This document shows positions 5,176 through 6,378 of a stretch of 6,378 nt of DNA, piece after piece (the stretch's first letter is position 1; every line of letters starts with the position of its first letter). Where the stretch lies: contig JAKLQR010000156.1 of assembly GCA_022013235.1 (NCBI GenBank), positions 1 to 6,378 of the forward strand. The letters are read 5' to 3'. Under the pieces are notes generated by a model, which had not been told where the DNA came from, made no database searches, and was given only the letters and a program-made list of their open reading frames with translations. Position numbers and translations under genes: made by a program. This DNA is from Thermodesulfovibrionales bacterium. Its GTDB lineage: Bacteria; Nitrospirota; Thermodesulfovibrionia; Thermodesulfovibrionales; SM23-35.

Positions 5176-5622
5176 CTAGCGTTTTGGAACAAACTGACCA
5201 TTTTGAGGATTAACATATCCGCCACCAACATCTGGATTATATTGTCCTGTCTCCGTATTAATTGCTCCTCCCGAAACACCTAAAAGAGGTTTTGTGCGTT
5301 TTCTTTTTAGTTCATTACTTGGCTTTGTTTCCTCAACTTGCGACTGTTGCTCGATTGACTTTCTATGTTGTGATGCTAATTCTCGCTCTAACTCTTTTTG
5401 TTGATTTTCATATGCCTTCTTCTTGTCTTCATATTCAGAGATACTTCTCTGCCTCCCTGAAATTTGTTGGTTATATTGCCACGTTTCCTCTTCTTGGCCA
5501 GTTGTATATTTTTCTAAATCATCATTGCTATAAACTGTCGGTTCTCCTGCAGATAAACTTATAACAAACATGGAAATAATTAATATTGTAAAAATGGTTA
5601 TTTTGATTTTCATTCCTTTCAT
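5176..5622 (-). CDS. secreted coiled-coil protein with C-terminal GG-x-[IV]-N-x3-G-Q repeats
   Basis: The 148-residue product has a signal peptide (about 1-25, cleavage near SLSA). Next come TVYSNDDLEKYTTG (29-42), a highly charged Gln/Glu/Lys helix or coiled coil (about 44-108), and a glycine-rich C-terminus. That tail holds two copies of one motif: GGAINTETGQYNP (118-130) and GGGYVNPQNGQFVP (133-146). Similar tails occur on uncharacterised exported proteins; a wall-, membrane- or surface-contact role is only a guess. Two starts are possible. The ATG at 5622 is one base after GGGGAGG, too close; the ATG at 5613 is ten bases away and also follows AAGGA, so the true protein may begin at Met4 (MKIKITIF). 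It is the first gene of a three-gene minus-strand cassette, preceded by two candidate promoters. No function can be assigned. Confidence 0.7.
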   Translation of the reverse strand: MKGMKIKITIFTILIISMFVISLSAGEPTVYSNDDLEKYTTGQEEETWQYNQQISGRQRSISEYEDKKKAYENQQKELERELASQHRKSIEQQSQVEETKPSNELKRKRTKPLLGVSGGAINTETGQYNPDVGGGYVNPQNGQFVPKR

Positions 5623-5662
5623 GCCTCCCCTTAAAATGACAAGTAGGAATTGTCTATATTTT

Positions 5663-5691
5663 CATATATCAAAGATTTTCTTTCTTGTCAA
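5663..5691 (-). promoter_or_regulatory. candidate promoter P2 of the three-gene cassette
   Basis: On the minus strand a perfect TTGACA (5691-5686) is followed after 17 bases by TATATG (5668-5663), a 4/6 -10 match in AT-rich DNA. The expected start leaves a leader of about 30-40 bases with a GGGGAGG Shine-Dalgarno before the first gene. Confidence 0.5.
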
Positions 5692-5708
5692 TTTAAGATT
5701 ATTGATCT

Positions 5709-5737
5709 TTAATAAAGTATATTTAAGATACTGTCAA
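5709..5737 (-). promoter_or_regulatory. candidate outward promoter P1 at the end of the IS256 remnant
   Basis: A perfect TTGACA (5737-5732, minus strand) begins immediately after the transposase stop codon. TATTAA (5714-5709) follows after 17 bases. It points out of the element toward the three-gene cassette. Outward promoters at IS256-family ends are known; whether this one works is inferred. Confidence 0.4.
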
Positions 5738-6328
5738 CTATGTTTTGTGAATTCCGTAGAAAGGTAAATTGGGACGCACCTTTCCGACCTTCATTGTTCT
5801 CCAGTTCATTTCCATCTTTAATGAAATAAACGCCAGTAGCCGGTAACAGGCATGTTCACCGGCAACAATTTCCATCGATTTGATCCTTCGCTTGAATTCT
5901 TTGTTTAACCGTTCAATAACATTCGTTGTCCGTAACGGTATCCATTTCTCCTGAGGAAAGAAGAAAAATGTCAGGCAGGAATCAATCGCTTGGCTGAGTG
6001 ACTTTATAGCTGAGGGAATCTCCTTTTCCCATTTCTCCTTGAAGGCTTGATAAAACTCTGAACAGATATAGTGAGCAGATATAGGGTCTACCATAAGATT
6101 TATGCAGATGACTAAGCGTTCTAATTGATGTAATCTATATTTAGCGGGGGTGTGGCTTATGGGGCCAGTGGCCTGTTCATTCGGTCTCACTTGAGTCTGA
6201 AATGCCGCCCCCGTCATCTGCATCATCCTCAATAGGTCGACCGGGATGGTGCCGCAAGTGGCTCTGTAAGTAGACGAGACCAGAGGATGATCATCTTGTC
6301 TGAAAAAGGAGCTAACATGAAAAAGCAC
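5738..6328 (-). pseudogene. IS256/Mutator-family transposase, C-terminal fragment in a chimeric frame
   Basis: The frame is 196 codons, but only about residues 88-196 (roughly 6067-5738) resemble a transposase. There, SEFYQAFKEKWEKEIPSAIKSL (90-111) and the hallmark WIPLRTTNVIERLNKEFKRR (129-148), with Glu139 a candidate third residue of the DDE triad, match IS256 family C-termini. IVAGEHACYRLLAFISLKME (154-173) and GKVRPNLPF follow. The full protein is about 380-400 residues, so both catalytic Asp residues and the DNA-binding part are gone. The end (YGIHKT) seems to have lost about ten residues compared with relatives I recall. Residues 1 to about 87 look unlike transposase and overlap a plus-strand gene start, so the ATG at 6328 is probably not used. 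The fragment cannot be active by itself. Its 3' end abuts the cassette promoter. Confidence 0.75.
6145..6300 (+). other. helix-rich stretch upstream of the right-edge gene
   Basis: Several complementary segments crowd into about 150 bases: CGGGGG (6145-6150) with CCCCCG (6208-6213); GGCC-AGT-GGCC (6163-6173); GGTCTC (6183-6188) with GAGACC (6276-6281); ATCATCCTC (6222-6230) with GAGGATGAT (6283-6291); palindromes GGTCGACC (6235-6242) and GATGATCATC (6286-6295). Some pairs cross, as in pseudoknots or switching structures. This suggests a structured leader or a mobile-element end; no known RNA class is recognised. Confidence 0.3.
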
Positions 6329-6378
6329 AATTCTCTCGAACTGCGTAAGAGCAATAGGGTCAGGTCTTGTTTCTTGCA
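6317..6378 (+). CDS. N-terminal 20 codons of an unidentified gene running off the right edge
   Basis: An ATG at 6317 follows AAGGAG (6306-6311) at a 5-base spacing, the best ribosome binding site in this half of the window. The frame is open to the edge and reads MKKHNSLELRKSNRVRSCFL, basic and without a signal peptide. Twenty residues are too few to assign a family. Its place beside an IS256 remnant and its structured upstream region make a mobile-element gene plausible. Confidence 0.45.
   Translation, partial: MKKHNSLELRKSNRVRSCFL

Noticed and set aside
5262..5767. Plus-strand frames at 5262-5564 and 5570-5767
   Set aside because: They are antisense to the secreted coiled-coil gene and its promoter region; the hydrophobic translations come from the AT-rich complement.
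6145..6378. Group II intron with maturase at the right edge
   Set aside because: GTGTG near 6150 resembles the intron 5' end, but the ATG follows within about 170 bases, too short for domains I-III, and the 20 visible residues show no reverse transcriptase signature.
1..6378. CRISPR array or integron attC array
   Set aside because: No regularly spaced direct repeats were found; the repeats present are inverted or short heptamers.

Overview
The window looks like a join between conserved chromosomal core and accessory DNA in a Gram-negative-type bacterium. The tmRNA tag (ANNELALAA), moderate GC content, envelope-polysaccharide genes, a REP-like palindrome of the form ATTCCCG...CGGGAAT, and the transposon debris together suggest a Nitrospirota or deltaproteobacterium-like lineage. 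That placement is an impression, not a demonstration.

Region 1 (1-2651) is core. On the minus strand at the left edge is the N-terminal 258 codons of a polytopic O-antigen ligase/polymerase-like protein. Divergent from it is a complete UDP-glucose 6-dehydrogenase (856-2157), so both genes point to surface polysaccharide synthesis. Next comes smpB (2202-2651), which has no visible Shine-Dalgarno and may be leaderless. After a hairpin made of degenerate 7-base repeats comes ssrA (tmRNA, 2731-3081), the RNA partner of SmpB in trans-translation. A strong intrinsic terminator follows (3110-3171).

Region 2 (3172-3530) has no convincing gene. It holds a 151-bp MITE-like element (16-bp perfect terminal inverted repeats flanked by TA) with a REP-like double hairpin inside it, then the control region of a toxin-antitoxin operon. 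That control region has a near-consensus sigma70 promoter and two TGATA-N5-TATC(A/G) palindromes 53 bp apart.

Region 3 (3531-4033) is a type II toxin-antitoxin pair: a ribbon-helix-helix antitoxin overlapping a RelE/ParE-superfamily toxin by 4 bases, with a TTG toxin start.

Region 4 (4034-5740) is AT-rich. After a short stretch of probable insertion-sequence debris it carries a minus-strand three-gene cassette read from right to left: a secreted coiled-coil protein with a C-terminal GG-x-[IV]-N-x3-G-Q-[YF]-x-P repeat, a small secreted protein of unknown function, and a cytoplasmic DUF6884/YaaA-like protein. Two candidate promoters precede it, one starting exactly at the stop codon of a transposase remnant.

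Region 5 (5738-6378) holds the C-terminal part of an IS256/Mutator transposase fused in frame to unrelated upstream sequence. On the plus strand there is a helix-rich stretch leading into the first 20 codons of a gene that runs off the right edge behind an excellent ribosome binding site.
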